64,000 nucleotides of DNA from Pachypanchax playfairii (lineage: Eukaryota; Chordata; Actinopteri; Cyprinodontiformes; Aplocheilidae). Numbering within the stretch: position 1 is the stretch's first letter; each line of letters opens with the position of its first letter. A program made the translations under genes and the position numbers. This document shows, piece by piece, positions 48,301-57,300 of the stretch. Under the pieces are notes generated by a model. It did no database searches and had not been told where the DNA came from. It saw only the letters and a list, made by a program, of their open reading frames with translations. The DNA lies in contig SSNP01000250.1 in assembly GCA_006937955.1 (NCBI GenBank), positions 400,861 through 464,860 of the forward strand, given 5' to 3'.

Positions 48301-50330
48301 TCTGCTGGTTTGTTCACTTTATCTCCTGCTGACTCCATCACAACAAGAACCAGCAGTCAAACAGGAACTTTTGCAGGTTCCATCTTCCTTCTGCTCCTCA
48401 GCTTCTACTTAATAACAGATGAAAGCTGCTGTGAACATATCTGAGCTGCTCCAACTAGCTGCCACCATGTGTAGTGCTGTTTCTCTGTAGAACGTCTTGT
48501 TACCTGATTTGTTTAGATATCCTCACTCTGGCTTTAGGAGTAATTTTCTCCAGCTGCAGAAGACCAGAAACCCGTCCTGCATATCAGTTTCTGCTTTCGC
48601 TCTGACTGCAGTAAAGGACTTCACACAGACTTCCATCAGAACTGCTTGTCCCAACGTTCTGCTGCCCGTCAGTTATCAGATCATAAAGCATGAAATCAAT
48701 TCAAACAGAAACCATTGGAGATTCACAAAGTTCTCCACACCTTCAGGTCCACGGTGTTCCCCACGCTATGCACCTGGTGACTGAGGATGGATGAGTAAAT
48801 ACCGACAGACTCGTCACTGCGTCTCCTGTTCATTTGTTTCTGTTTTCAGGCCACAGAAGATGAGATGCGTCTTCTTCGTTTTCAGCGGAAGCTGGATGAC
48901 GAGAAAGGGGCGGGGCTTCTGGGACTGTCACTTCAAGTAGGTAAAAGGGTGGAGTTTTTATTTTGATAGCATTAGCCTTTATGATTTGGTTCATCACTAT
49001 AACAAACAGGATCAATCAGAAACCAGTCCAGTCTAAACAAATGATGTCACTTCCTGTTAAGGTGACCATGGAGGTACTGATGTCACTGGGACTTCACAAA
49101 CAGGCCGAGCAGCTCTACAGAGACTTCAAAGTACCTGACAAAAGGTGGGTCAGCAAGATGTCACATCTTTTCCACTAGTATCTACTCAGCCCACCCGACT
49201 CCCCCCGACTCAGTCTAACACCACACAGCCCATATTGTCTTGTGTATCCATTGTGCTCACAGAAGTGAGGGTGAAGGTGTGGAGGTGGGCGGGGTTTAGA
49301 TTTGCAAGCAGCACAAAGGTCAGTGATGCAGAAAATAGTCCGACACAGTAAAACCCAGCAGCACGACAGGAATCTTCCCTGGATCGGTTTCAGTGTTTCT
49401 AGTGGGAGGTAGGCAGCTATCCAATCAGGAGGCAGCAGTGACGGGGTACTCGCATCATCAACTATAACTAGCCAATCACAAAACAACGGATGCCACGACC
49501 GGACTCAGTCCAACTCGTACTACCTCCTGGGGTGGGAGGAAAAAACCGTGGCTCAGCCCCGAAAATGGATAGTGGGAGTACTGTCAAAAAGAATCCTGCG
49601 GAACAGGGCGGGGTAGATGCCAGTGGGATAGGGGCAATAGACTTGGGCCATGATTGGCTGCTTTAGTCAGATATTTAAATCAATATTATAAATCTTCCTT
49701 GATGAGAGATCCCAGAAAGATTGGAGACAGAACGAAATCACAACAGAACCTGAACCACTGGAAGGATTTAGACATCTGACAGAATCATCTTGTTTTTGTG
49801 TTTACATGTTTCATACCTGTGTCTACCCATGCAGGTATTGGTGGCTGAAGCTTAAGTCTCTTGCAGAGAAGGAGGAGTGGGAGGAGTTAGATAAATTCTC
49901 AAAGAGTAAGAAGTCTCCCATCGGTTATCTTGTAAGTGGCAGCGACTCTGCATTAACAGCACTGCTTGATGGAAACTACAATTCCCATGAGGCTTTGATG
50001 CCCTTTTTCTTCAGGCCTTTGTGGAGGTTTGCATGAAGAGTAACAACAGATATGAAGCCAAGAAGTACATCTCTAAGGTGACACCTGAGCAGAAGGTCAA
50101 AGCTCACCTGCTCGTGGGGTAAGATGACATCCGTTAATATTGATAGGTAAACCCTAACGTCTACTTACTGCTCTTCTTCTCTTGTCAGTGACTTGGAAGG
50201 GGCGGCAGATGTTGCCATCGAGCGCAGGAATGAGTCGGAAATAGGGGTGGTCCTTTCTAGATGCCCCGCCTCTGATCACCTTCTGATAGACAGGTTGAAC
50301 AGAGTACGAGCTACTGCTGCCAAAAAGTGA
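1173..50330 (+). CDS. vps16: vps16 gene, 3' part (19 exons, C-terminal ~665 residues)
   Basis: VPS16 is a core subunit of the HOPS and CORVET tethering complexes. It acts on late endosomes and lysosomes (HOPS) and early endosomes (CORVET), binding VPS33 through its C-terminal helical solenoid to promote SNARE-mediated fusion. Nineteen exons with GT-AG borders and compatible phases join into about 665 residues ending in TGA at 50328-50330. The known vertebrate protein is about 840 residues, so roughly the first 170 (most of the N-terminal beta-propeller) lie left of the window. Family-typical stretches read directly include [69 protein letters not shown] and [10 protein letters not shown]. Introns are mostly short, except 3681-16858 and 18851-48849, which carry huge tandem arrays. 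All exons keep open frames and good splice sites, so the gene looks functional. Identity is from recalled homologues, not a search. Confidence 0.95.
1370..1492 (+). CDS. vps16: vps16 exon b
   Basis: The exon is 41 complete codons between TCTGCAG and GTGAGT. It encodes CPPGLSPQ then [18 protein letters not shown], a propeller strand strongly conserved in VPS16. Confidence 0.94.
1580..1635 (+). CDS. vps16: vps16 exon c
   Basis: A 56-base exon between CTGCAG and GTATGT, encoding EKLSEVDT and PKQMVW. The final tryptophan codon is split after two bases and completed by the first base of the exon at 1789. Confidence 0.92.
1789..1878 (+). CDS. vps16: vps16 exon d
   Basis: The acceptor is TGTTCAG. 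The exon encodes [20 protein letters not shown] and continues to NDTIQ. The donor is placed at 1879 (CA before GTATCT), because only this choice splits the glutamine codon so that it joins in frame to the exon at 3291. Confidence 0.9.
2224..2467. repeat. 21-bp perfect inverted repeat, 244 bp overall
   Basis: The bases at 2224-2244 (ACAGGAAGTGATG, continuing) are the exact reverse complement of 2447-2467. The arms flank 202 bases with no recognised content. It may be a small MITE-like element or a chance hairpin. No target-site duplication was seen. Confidence 0.5.
2733..3240 (+). mobile_element. LINE (L2-like) 3' fragment, degenerate
   Basis: Frames on the + strand give [20 protein letters not shown] and [11 protein letters not shown]. 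These are pieces found in this order near the end of many fish L2-type reverse transcriptases. Frames are broken. The sequence after 3140 resembles the usual LINE 3' tail. It lies in a vps16 intron in the same orientation as the gene. Confidence 0.6.
3291..3462 (+). CDS. vps16: vps16 exon e
   Basis: After CATCAG the exon begins with the last base of the split glutamine codon. It encodes [32 protein letters not shown] and a GTACAC donor. This is the end of the propeller and the start of the linker to the solenoid. Confidence 0.94.
3549..3680 (+). CDS. vps16: vps16 exon f
   Basis: The exon is 44 complete codons between TGTGTAG and GTGAGA. It encodes [11 protein letters not shown] and [14 protein letters not shown], the first helices after the propeller. 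The next exon lies 13 kb away, past a composite transposon and the 20-bp array. Confidence 0.94.
3765..4451. mobile_element. MITE inserted in the Tc1 left terminal repeat
   Basis: The ends are perfect inverted copies of TAGCTACGTTTACATG (3765-3780 and 4436-4451). Inner parts are also imperfectly inverted, for example AATCTGATTAAAAT near the left end and TTCTGATTAAATGT near the right. The flanking TA is consistent with a TA target duplication. No transposase frame is seen in the roughly 690 bases, so it is non-autonomous. Confidence 0.75.
4691..4830 (+). pseudogene. Tc1 transposase, N-terminal remnant
   Basis: ATG at 4691 opens [19 protein letters not shown], the first helix-turn-helix of Tc1-type transposases. 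A deletion and frame change follow, then [20 protein letters not shown] in another frame (from 4768). The second frame runs straight into the 20-bp array, which repeats its last codons. Confidence 0.8.
4807..13393. repeat. 20-bp minisatellite, ~429 units, grown from transposase codons
   Basis: The unit is CAGGAGACAGGCCAGTACAT with frequent variants (GACC/GGCC/GGCGG; ACATC/ACACC/ATAGG/GTGCACC) and a few 19- and 21-base units, for example near 6790 and 9660. The array starts at the first CAGGAGAC after the transposase codons for WRHY and ends at a CAGGAGAC followed by the codons for RRGG. Between 10980 and 11470 the units are richer in CpG (CGGTACATCGGG). Because 20 is not a multiple of three, all three frames are read in turn every 60 bases, giving long open frames on both strands. 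They have no coding meaning. Confidence 0.97.
13386..14210 (+). pseudogene. Tc1 transposase, catalytic part, copy 1
   Basis: After the array the frame continues [19 protein letters not shown], then NRLHE. After breaks come [78 protein letters not shown] and [20 protein letters not shown], ending [13 protein letters not shown]. The DDE triad positions are still readable as D in TDE, D in LLIPDS and E in NPAES. Stops, a deletion before FLLIP and frame shifts make it inactive. A 24-bp array (13936-14102) interrupts it. Confidence 0.85.
13936..14102. repeat. 24-bp minisatellite in transposase, copy 1
   Basis: The unit TCCATCTGGGACACCATGTC plus TCCC, seven or so full or shortened copies, reads SIWDTMSP in the transposase frame. 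It expands the single SIWDTMSR segment of normal Tc1 transposase. One undetermined base (14034) lies inside. Confidence 0.9.
14353..14445. repeat. 24-bp repeat GGTACCTCTGATCCCCCACC..., copy 1
   Basis: About four units of a C-rich 24-base repeat lie inside the left part of the GGGGTCTC-ended element. It is cut off at 14445 by a single N, after which 20-bp array units resume. Confidence 0.85.
14446..14617. repeat. second block of 20-bp units
   Basis: About nine units of the same 20-bp repeat precede transposase copy 2. It shares the rare ACATTAGG variant with the end of the main array (13340s), so it is a duplicate of that edge rather than independent growth. Confidence 0.85.
14610..15530 (+). 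pseudogene. Tc1 transposase, catalytic part, copy 2
   Basis: Near-identical to copy 1. It carries the same broken frames and the same [22 protein letters not shown] and NPAES motifs. Differences are a deletion of about 28 bases after NRLHE (around 14705), a longer 24-bp array and a few substitutions. It continues without a break into the inserted DNA element at 15531. Confidence 0.85.
15135..15422. repeat. 24-bp minisatellite in transposase, copy 2
   Basis: About twelve units of the [12 protein letters not shown] 24-base repeat, longer than in copy 1 (288 against 167 bases) and with GCCACC, ATTGTC and CAGTGTC variants. Confidence 0.9.
15673..15788. repeat. 24-bp repeat GGTACCTCTGATCCCCCACC..., copy 2
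   Basis: Nearly five units of the C-rich 24-base repeat, one more than in copy 1, within the GGGGTCTC-ended element. Confidence 0.85.
16095..16190 (+). pseudogene. C-terminal coding remnant in the DNA element
   Basis: After a CTACAG acceptor-like site, an open frame reads [20 protein letters not shown] then [11 protein letters not shown] and TAA. It looks like the coiled-coil end of an element-borne accessory (Myb/SANT-like) protein. That identity is inference. The part upstream has no continuous frame. Confidence 0.4.
16556..16612 (+). pseudogene. Tc1 transposase C-terminal tail
   Basis: Directly after the inserted element the bases read RCCREVIQV, then a stop and GHAHY with TGA. This is the usual RRCREVIQARGGHT-type end of the same transposase family, showing that the insertion split one gene. 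Confidence 0.75.
16859..16986 (+). CDS. vps16: vps16 exon g
   Basis: It starts after CCAATAG with AASFGKCFL and includes [20 protein letters not shown]. The donor is put at 16987 (CA before GTATCC), splitting a glutamine codon completed by the A at 17094. This is the first exon after the 13-kb repeat-filled intron. Confidence 0.92.
17094..17129 (+). CDS. vps16: vps16 exon h (36-base micro-exon)
   Basis: A 36-base exon between CCTCAG and GTGAGG encoding [12 protein letters not shown] with split codons at both ends. Phases match both neighbours. Confidence 0.9.
17218..17326 (+). CDS. vps16: vps16 exon i
   Basis: It follows TTTCTCAG and encodes [19 protein letters not shown] and [13 protein letters not shown] before GTAACC. 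This is a typical VPS16 solenoid segment. Confidence 0.94.
17408..17542 (+). CDS. vps16: vps16 exon j
   Basis: The exon is 45 complete codons between GTCTAG and GTACTT. It encodes [34 protein letters not shown] and RTELAIK, which lie in the region known to bind VPS33 in the family. Confidence 0.95.
17798..17906 (+). CDS. vps16: vps16 exon k
   Basis: After CATCAG it encodes [19 protein letters not shown] and [16 protein letters not shown], ending with one base of a split codon before GTTAGT. Confidence 0.95.
17982..18079 (+). CDS. vps16: vps16 exon l
   Basis: After TTGTCAG the exon completes a valine codon. It encodes [18 protein letters not shown] and [14 protein letters not shown], a very conserved part of the solenoid. 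The donor is GTGTGA. Confidence 0.95.
18080..18340. repeat. interspersed-repeat-like intron sequence
   Basis: AT-rich stretch including TTTATATAGCACAG and GGTCTTAAGATTCTTCTTAAA, wording seen in dispersed fish repeats. The family is not identified. The remainder of this intron, and the intron 18473-18772, show nothing else. Confidence 0.3.
18368..18472 (+). CDS. vps16: vps16 exon m
   Basis: The exon is 35 complete codons between TTATCAG and GTAACG. It encodes [18 protein letters not shown] and [16 protein letters not shown]. Confidence 0.94.
18773..18850 (+). CDS. vps16: vps16 exon n
   Basis: The exon is 26 complete codons between GTTTAG and GTAACA. It encodes [19 protein letters not shown] and NDFGAK. 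The following intron is 30 kb long and contains the pyrimidine-rich array. Confidence 0.93.
19156..46160. repeat. 27-kb pyrimidine-rich tandem array in vps16 intron
   Basis: The core GGTTCTCCCTCGTTCTCTCT is joined by variable CT/GTCT spacers, giving units of roughly 21-35 bases and about a thousand copies. Variants include GGGTCCTCC, GGGCTCTCC, TTCTCGCTCG and CTCATTC. By eye there are three blocks: to about 22190 and from 33778 on, GTCTCTGGG and GGGTCCTCC units dominate; between them, TTCTCGCTCG and TTTCTGGG units are frequent. The + strand has very few A bases, so all its frames lack stops and give open frames of up to 8,538 codons. The minus strand reads arginine/glutamate repeats. None is a gene. 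Single Ns lie at 33777 and 37761. Confidence 0.97.
46165..47960 (-). mobile_element. degenerate LINE with reverse-transcriptase motifs
   Basis: Read on the minus strand from 47942 down, in changing frames: [12 protein letters not shown] and [15 protein letters not shown] (RT N-part), [13 protein letters not shown] near 47500 (motif A), [16 protein letters not shown] near 47310-47355 (motif B), YVDDAVIY near 47250 (motif C), then [16 protein letters not shown] and a [12 protein letters not shown] end near 46560. Motif order is that of a LINE reverse transcriptase. Many shifts make it dead. Its A/T-rich 3' tail (46169-46200) touches the end of the 27-kb array. A separate repeat (47590-47785) interrupts it. 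Confidence 0.8.
47590..47785 (+). mobile_element. LINE/SINE 3' tail inserted in the LINE
   Basis: The sequence runs from AATCTCAGATAAAGACGCAT to GTACAGCACTTTGGACAG, then CTCTACAAATAAATTGGTAT with a TTGGTA repeat. This is the characteristic 3' end of a common fish retroposon. It splits the minus-strand LINE. Confidence 0.6.
48085..48330 (+). repeat. common fish interspersed repeat
   Basis: Contains CAAAGCGCTTCACACTACAG, CATTCACCCATTCACACACA and GGGTTAAGTGTCTTGCTGA, a block scattered widely in fish genomes. It has no coding content. The family name is not certain. Confidence 0.55.
48331..48849. other. end of vps16 30-kb intron, nothing recognised
   Basis: Mixed-composition intron sequence. 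Open frames here are short and unlike known proteins. It ends with the pyrimidine tract and CAG of the vps16 exon at 48850. Confidence 0.5.
48850..48936 (+). CDS. vps16: vps16 exon o
   Basis: After TTTTCAG it encodes [18 protein letters not shown] and GLLGLSLQ. The donor is taken at 48937 (GTAGGT) rather than the GT at 48941, because this keeps phase 0 and the length of the known protein. Confidence 0.92.
49062..49144 (+). CDS. vps16: vps16 exon p
   Basis: After TGTTAAG it encodes [19 protein letters not shown] and RDFKVPDK, ending with two bases of an arginine codon before GTGGGT. Confidence 0.94.
49170..49625. mobile_element. MITE-like sequence in vps16 intron
   Basis: The left part (CTAGTATCTACTCAGCCC) and right part (GTGGCTCAGCCCCGAAAATG) resemble ends of a non-autonomous DNA element seen in many fish. 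Terminal repeats are too decayed to define precise borders. Confidence 0.3.
49835..49931 (+). CDS. vps16: vps16 exon q
   Basis: After ATGCAG it completes the split arginine codon, then encodes [19 protein letters not shown] and [13 protein letters not shown] before GTAAGT. This is a highly conserved C-terminal motif of VPS16. Confidence 0.96.
50015..50118 (+). CDS. vps16: vps16 exon r
   Basis: After CTTCAG it encodes [18 protein letters not shown] and [12 protein letters not shown], with the last glycine codon split before GTAAGA. Confidence 0.95.
50189..50330 (+). CDS. vps16: vps16 last coding exon
   Basis: After TTGTCAG the exon encodes [18 protein letters not shown], a variable stretch, and RATAAKK, followed by TGA at 50328-50330. 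The ending agrees with the usual C-terminus of VPS16. Confidence 0.95.
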
Positions 50331-50474
50331 TCCTTCTATTGCTTTGTAATGAGTCATAACCATGGCGACAAGCTCCTTCTCTACATTCAGACCTGGTGTC
50401 CAGACCTGCTCACCTGGACAGCTGTTGTGATTGGTTGTGTCTCCAGACATAAGAACCTGCTGTTCCTTCTTCTC

Positions 50475-50480
50475 AATAAA
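50475..50480 (+). promoter_or_regulatory. vps16: vps16 poly(A) signal
   Basis: A canonical AATAAA lies about 145 bases after the vps16 stop. A weaker ATTAAA follows at 50756-50761 and could serve a longer 3' UTR. The choice between them is inference. Confidence 0.6.
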
Positions 50481-50489
50481 AGTTTTCCA

Positions 50490-51310
50490 CTCAGAATCTG
50501 CCTGTATGTGACCGTAAAATCCAGATTACTGCTTCATTTCATTCATCCTGACAGAGTTACATGGAAACTGACTTCAGTCAGTAGGACTTGATCTGCAGGT
50601 CTCATTGTGTTCAAGTGAAGGGTTAACATCCTAGCACCAACCATCACCTGACTGGAAAACACTGTTTCTTAAAGATGGTTTTAACAACATGTCAGAATGG
50701 ATCCTCACTTTCATTGATTTGTATCTTCTCTTGTGTTTTTATTCCACCTTCCTTTATTAAAATTACAGCAATTAGTCTTTAATTTGTCTTGAATCAAAGA
50801 TCGTTGCGATCAATGGGGAGCGTTTGATTTAGGTGGGCCTCCGGGAGGGGCGGAGCTGTGATCAGTTGGTCTAAAAACTGAGGATCACTGTTGGGTTTGT
50901 TGGACGCACAGCCGAAAGAAAAACTTTAAACTCCTCTAAGGTGTATTGTGGTTGCGGTAGGTGAACGTTTCACTCTGTTATTAGACTACGGGTTCTGAGA
51001 CCCGACCCGGGGCAGCCGGTCTGCTGACTACAAGGATAGACCGAAATATTGATCCTTTAAATCAGACTCGTTCATTTAGTTTCACTTCTTCTGGCTCGGT
51101 CCTGTTTATGTAACACTACTGACACAACAGGAAACGTAAGATGTCAAACCCTGCAGAAGTTCTTACAGATCGATTATCAGGTCTCCAGCAGATTTTTAAC
51201 GGGGTATAGTGGAACAAAGTGCTGCGTCAGCATCGGTTTAAAGTTTAACTAGAACGCTGCGAGAACTTCAACACGTGACCCCAGTTCAGTTTGTTTGGCA
51301 ATCTTAACTG
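50490..51310. other. vps16 3' flank, possible retroelement debris
   Basis: After the poly(A) signal there is unremarkable sequence. ATG at 51141 opens SNPAEVLTDRLSGLQQIFN and then a stop. This is reminiscent of the start of a Ty3-type gag but far too short to claim. No other feature is supported. Confidence 0.25.
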
Positions 51311-51314
51311 TATC

Positions 51315-54300
51315 ACATGTGCTGCGACATGTAACACATTGTAACGCGTGCTGCGACATGTAACACATTGTAACGCGTGCTGCGACATGTAACACATTGT
51401 AACACGTGCTGCGACATGTAACACATTGTAACATGTGCTGCGACATGTAACACATTGTAACGTGTGCTGCGACATGTGACACATTGTAACGCGTGCTGCG
51501 ACATGTGACACATTGTAACGCGTGCTGCGACATGTGACACATTGTAACGCGTGCTGCGACATGTAACACATTGTAACACGTGCTGCGACATGTGACACAT
51601 TGTAACGCGTGCTGCGACATGTAACACATTGTAACGCGTGCTGCGACATGTAACACATTGTAACACGTGCTGCGACATGTAACACATTGTAACACGTGCT
51701 GCGACATGTAACACATTGTAACACGTGCTGCGACATGTAACACATTGTAACGCGTGCTGCGACATGTAACACATTGTAACGCGTGCTGCGACATGTAACA
51801 CATTGTAACGCGTGCTGCGACATGTAACACATTGTAACGCGTGCTGCGACATGTGACACATTGTAACGCGTGCTGCGACATGTGACACATTGTAACGCGT
51901 GCTGCGACATGTAACACATTGTAACATGTGCTGCGACATGTAACACATTGTAACACGTGCTGCGACATGTAACACATTGTAACACGTGCTGCGACATGTA
52001 ACACATTGTAACGCGTGCTGCGACATGTGACACATTGTAACGCGTGCTGCGACATGTAACACATTGTAACGCGTGCTGCGACATGTAACACATTGTAACG
52101 TGTGCTGCGACATGTAACACATTGTAACGTGTGCTGCGACATGTAACACATTGTAACGTGTGCTGCGACATGTAACACATTGTAACACGTGCTGCGACAT
52201 GTGACACATTGTAACGCGTGCTGCGACATGTAACACATTGTAACGCGTGCTGCGACATGTGACACATTGTAACGCGTGCTGCGACATGTAACACATTGTA
52301 ACGCGTGCTGCGACATGTAACACATTGTAACATGTGCTGCGACATGTAACACATTGTAACGTGTGCTGCGACATGTAACACATTGTAACGCGTGCTGCGA
52401 CATGTAACACATTGTAACGCGTGCTGCGACATGTAACACATTGTAACACGTGCTGCGACATGTAACACATTGTAACGTGTGCTGCGACATGTGACACATT
52501 GTAACGTGTGCTGCGACATGTAACACATTGTAACGCGTGCTGCGACATGTAACACATTGTAACACGTGCTGCGACATGTAACACATTGTAACGCGTGCTG
52601 CGACATGTAACACATTGTAACGCGTGCTGCGACATGTAACACACATGTAACACATTGTAACGTGTGCTGCGACATGTAACACATTGTAACGTGTGCTGCG
52701 ACATGTAACACATTGTAACACGTGCTGCGACATGTAACACATTGTAACGCGTGCTGCGACATGTGACACATTGTAACGCGTGCTGCGACATGTGACACAT
52801 TGTAACGCGTGCTGCGACATGTGACACATTGTAACGCGTGCTGCGACATGTAACACACATGTGACACATTGTAACGTGTGCTGCGACATGTAACACACAT
52901 GTAACACATTGTAACGTGTGCTGCGACATGTAACACATTGTAACGCGTGCTGCGACATGTAACACATTGTAACGCGTGCTGCGACATGTAACACATTGTA
53001 ACACGTGCTGCGACATGTAACACATTGTAACGCGTGCTGCGACATGTAACACATTGTAACGCGTGCTGCGACATGTGACACATTGTAACGCGTGCTGCGA
53101 CATGTGACACATTGTAACGCGTGCTGCGACATGTAACACACATGTGACACATTGTAACGTGTGCTGCGACATGTAACACATTGTAACGTGTGCTGCGACA
53201 TGTAACACATTGTAACGCGTGCTGCGACATGTAACACATTGTAACACGTGCTGCGACATGTAACACATTGTAACACGTGCTGCGACATGTAACACATTGT
53301 AACACGTGCTGCGACATGTAACACATTGTAACGCGTGCTGCGACATGTAACACATTGTAACGCGTGCTGCGACATGTGACACATTGTAACGCGTGCTGCG
53401 ACATGTGACACATTGTAACGCGTGCTGCGACATGTGACACATTGTAACGCGTGCTGCGACATGTAACACATTGTAACACGTGCTGCGACATGTAACACAT
53501 TGTAACGTGTGCTGCGACATGTAACACATTGTAACACGTGCTGCGACATGTGACACATTGTAACGCGTGCTGCGACATGTAACACATTGTAACGCGTGCT
53601 GCGACATGTAACACATTGTAACGCGTGCTGCGACATGTAACACATTGTAACACGTGCTGCGACATGTAACACATTGTAACACGTGCTGCGACATGTAACA
53701 CATTGTAACACGTGCTGCGACATGTAACACATTGTAACGTGTGCTGCGACATGTAACACACATGTGACACATTGTAACGTGTGCTGCGACATGTAACACA
53801 TTGTAACGTGTGCTGCGACATGTAACACATTGTAACGCGTGCTGCGACATGTAACACATTGTAACGCGTGCTGCGACATGTAACACATTGTAACGCGTGC
53901 TGCGACATGTAACACATTGTAACGCGTGCTGCGACATGTAACACACATGTAACACATTGTAACGTGTGCTGCGACATGTAACACATTGTAACGTGTGCTG
54001 CGACATGTAACACATTGTAACACGTGCTGCGACATGTAACACATTGTAACGTGTGCTGCGACATGTGACACATTGTAACGCGTGCTGCGACATGTAACAC
54101 ATTGTAACGCGTGCTGCGACATGTAACACATTGTAACACGTGCTGCGACATGTAACACATTGTAACATGTGCTGCGACATGTAACACATTGTAACGTGTG
54201 CTGCGACATGTAACACATTGTAACACGTGCTGCGACATGTAACACATTGTAACGCGTGCTGCGACATGTGACACATTGTAACATGTGCTGCGACATGTAA

Positions 54301-57300
54301 CACATTGTAACGTGTGCTGCGACATGTAACACATTGTAACACGTGCTGCGACATGTAACACATTGTAACACGTGCTGCGACATGTGACACATTGTAACGC
54401 GTGCTGCGACATGTGACACATTGTAACGCGTGCTGCGACATGTAACACATTGTAACGCGTGCTGCGACATGTAACACATTGTAACGTGTGCTGCGACATG
54501 TAACACACATGTGACACATTGTAACGTGTGCTGCGACATGTAACACACATGTGACACATTGTAACTGTGCTGCGACATGTAACACATTGTAACGTGTGCT
54601 GCGACATGTAACACATTGTAACGCGTGCTGCGACATGTAACCCATTGTAACACGTGCTGCGACATGTGACACATTGTAACACGTGCTGCGACATGTGACA
54701 CATTGTAACGCGTGCTGCGACATGTAACACATTGTAACACGTGCTGCGACATGTAACACATTGTAACGTGTGCTGCGACATGTAACACATTGTAACGTGT
54801 GCTGCGACATGTAACACATTGTAACACGTGCTGCGACATGTAACACATTGTAACGCGTGCTGCGACATGTAACACATTGTAACGTGTGCTGCGACATGTA
54901 ACACACATGTGACACATTGTAACGTGTGCTGCGACATGTAACACACATGTGACACATTGTAACGCGTGCTGCGACATGTAACACATTGTAACGCGTGCTG
55001 CGACATGTAACACATTGTAACGCGTGCTGCGACATGTAACACATTGTAACGCGTGCTGCGACATGTAACACATTGTAACGCGTGCTGCGACATGTAACAC
55101 ATTGTAACGCGTGCTGCGACATGTAACACATTGTAACGCGTGCTGCGACATGTAACACATTGTAACGCGTGCTGCGACATGTGACACATTGTAACGCGTG
55201 CTGCGACATGTAACACACATGTAACACATTGTAACGTGTGCTGCGACATGTAACACATTGTAACGTGTGCTGCGACATGTAACACATTGTAACGCGTGCT
55301 GCGACATGTAACACATTGTAACGCGTGCTGCGACATGTAACACATTGTAACGCGTGCTGCGACATGTAACACATTGTAACGCGTGCTGCGACATGTAACA
55401 CATTGTAACATGTGCTGCGACATGTAACACATTGTAACGTGTGCTGCGACATGTAACACATTGTAACACGTGCTGCGACATGTAACACATTGTAACGCGT
55501 GCTGCGACATGTAACACATTGTAACGCGTGCTGCGACATGTAACACATTGTAACACGTGCTGCGACATGTAACACATTGTAACATGTGCTGCGACATGTA
55601 ACACATTGTAACGTGTGCTGCGACATGTAACACATTGTAACGCGTGCTGCGACATGTAACACATTGTAACACGTGCTGCGACATGTAACACATTGTAACG
55701 TGTGCTGCGACATGTAACACATTGTAACGCGTGCTGCGACATGTAACACATTGTAACACGTGCTGCGACATGTGACACATTGTAACGCGTGCTGCGACAT
55801 GTAACACATTGTAACGCGTGCTGCGACATGTGACACACATGTGACACATTGTAACGTGTGCTGCGACATGTAACACATTGTAACACGTGCTGCGACATGT
55901 AACACATTGTAACGCGTGCTGCGACATGTAACACATTGTAACACGTGCTGCGACATGTAACACATTGTAACATGTGCTGCGACATGTAACACATTGTAAC
56001 GTGTGCTGCGACATGTAACACACATGTGACACATTGTAACGTGTGCTGCGACATGTAACACACATGTGACACATTGTAACGTGTGCTGCGACATGTAACA
56101 CACATGTGACACATTGTAACGTGTGCTGCGACATGTAACACACATGTAACACATTGTAACGTGTGCTGCGACATGTAACACATTGTAACGTGTGCTGCGA
56201 CATGTAACACATTGTAACGTGTGCTGCGACATGTAACACATTGTAACACGTGCTGCGACATGTAACACATTGTAACACGTGCTGCGACATGTAACACATT
56301 GTAACGTGTGCTGCGACATGTAACACATTGTAACGTGTGCTGCGACATGTAACACACATGTGACACATTGTAACGTGTGCTGCGACATGTAACACATTGT
56401 AACGCGTGCTGCGACATGTAACACATTGTAACGTGTGCTGCGACATGTAACACATTGTAACACGTGCTGCGACATGTAACACATTGTAACGCGTGCTGCG
56501 ACATGTAACACATTGTAACGCGTGCTGCGACATGTGACACATTGTAACGCGTGCTGCGACATGTAACACATTGTAACGTGTGCTGCGACATGTAACACAC
56601 ATGTGACACATTGTAACGTGTGCTGCGACATGTAACACACATGTAACACATTGTAACGCGTGCTGCGACATGTAACACATTGTAACGCGTGCTGCGACAT
56701 GTAACACATTGTAACGCGTGCTGCGACATGTAACACACATGTGACACATTGTAACGCGTGCTGCGACATGTGACACATTGTAACGCGTGCTGCGACATGT
56801 GACACATTGTAACGCGTGCTGCGACATGTGACACATTGTAACGCGTGCTGCGACATGTGACACATTGTAACACGTGCTGCGACATGTAACACATTGTAAC
56901 GTGTGCTGCGACATGTAACACATTGTAACGTGTGCTGCGACATGTAACACACATGTGACACATTGTAACGTGTGCTGCGACATGTAACACACATGTGACA
57001 CATTGTAACGTGTGCTGCGACATGTCACACATTGTAACGCGTGCTGCGACATGTCACACATTGTAACGCGTGCTGCGACATGTAACACATTGTAACGCGT
57101 GCTGCGACATGTAACACATTGTAACACGTGCTGCGACATGTAACACATTGTAACGCGTGCTGCGACATGTAACACATTGTAACGCGTGCTGCGACATGTA
57201 ACACATTGTAACGCGTGCTGCGACATGTAACACATTGTAACGCGTGCTGCGACATGTAACACACATGTAACACATTGTAACGTGTGCTGCGACATGTAAC

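Noticed and set aside
48937..48940. Alternative vps16 donor four bases downstream (GTAAAA at 48941)
   Set aside because: It would add GTAG and shift the frame relative to the exon at 49062; the upstream GTAGGT keeps phase and length.
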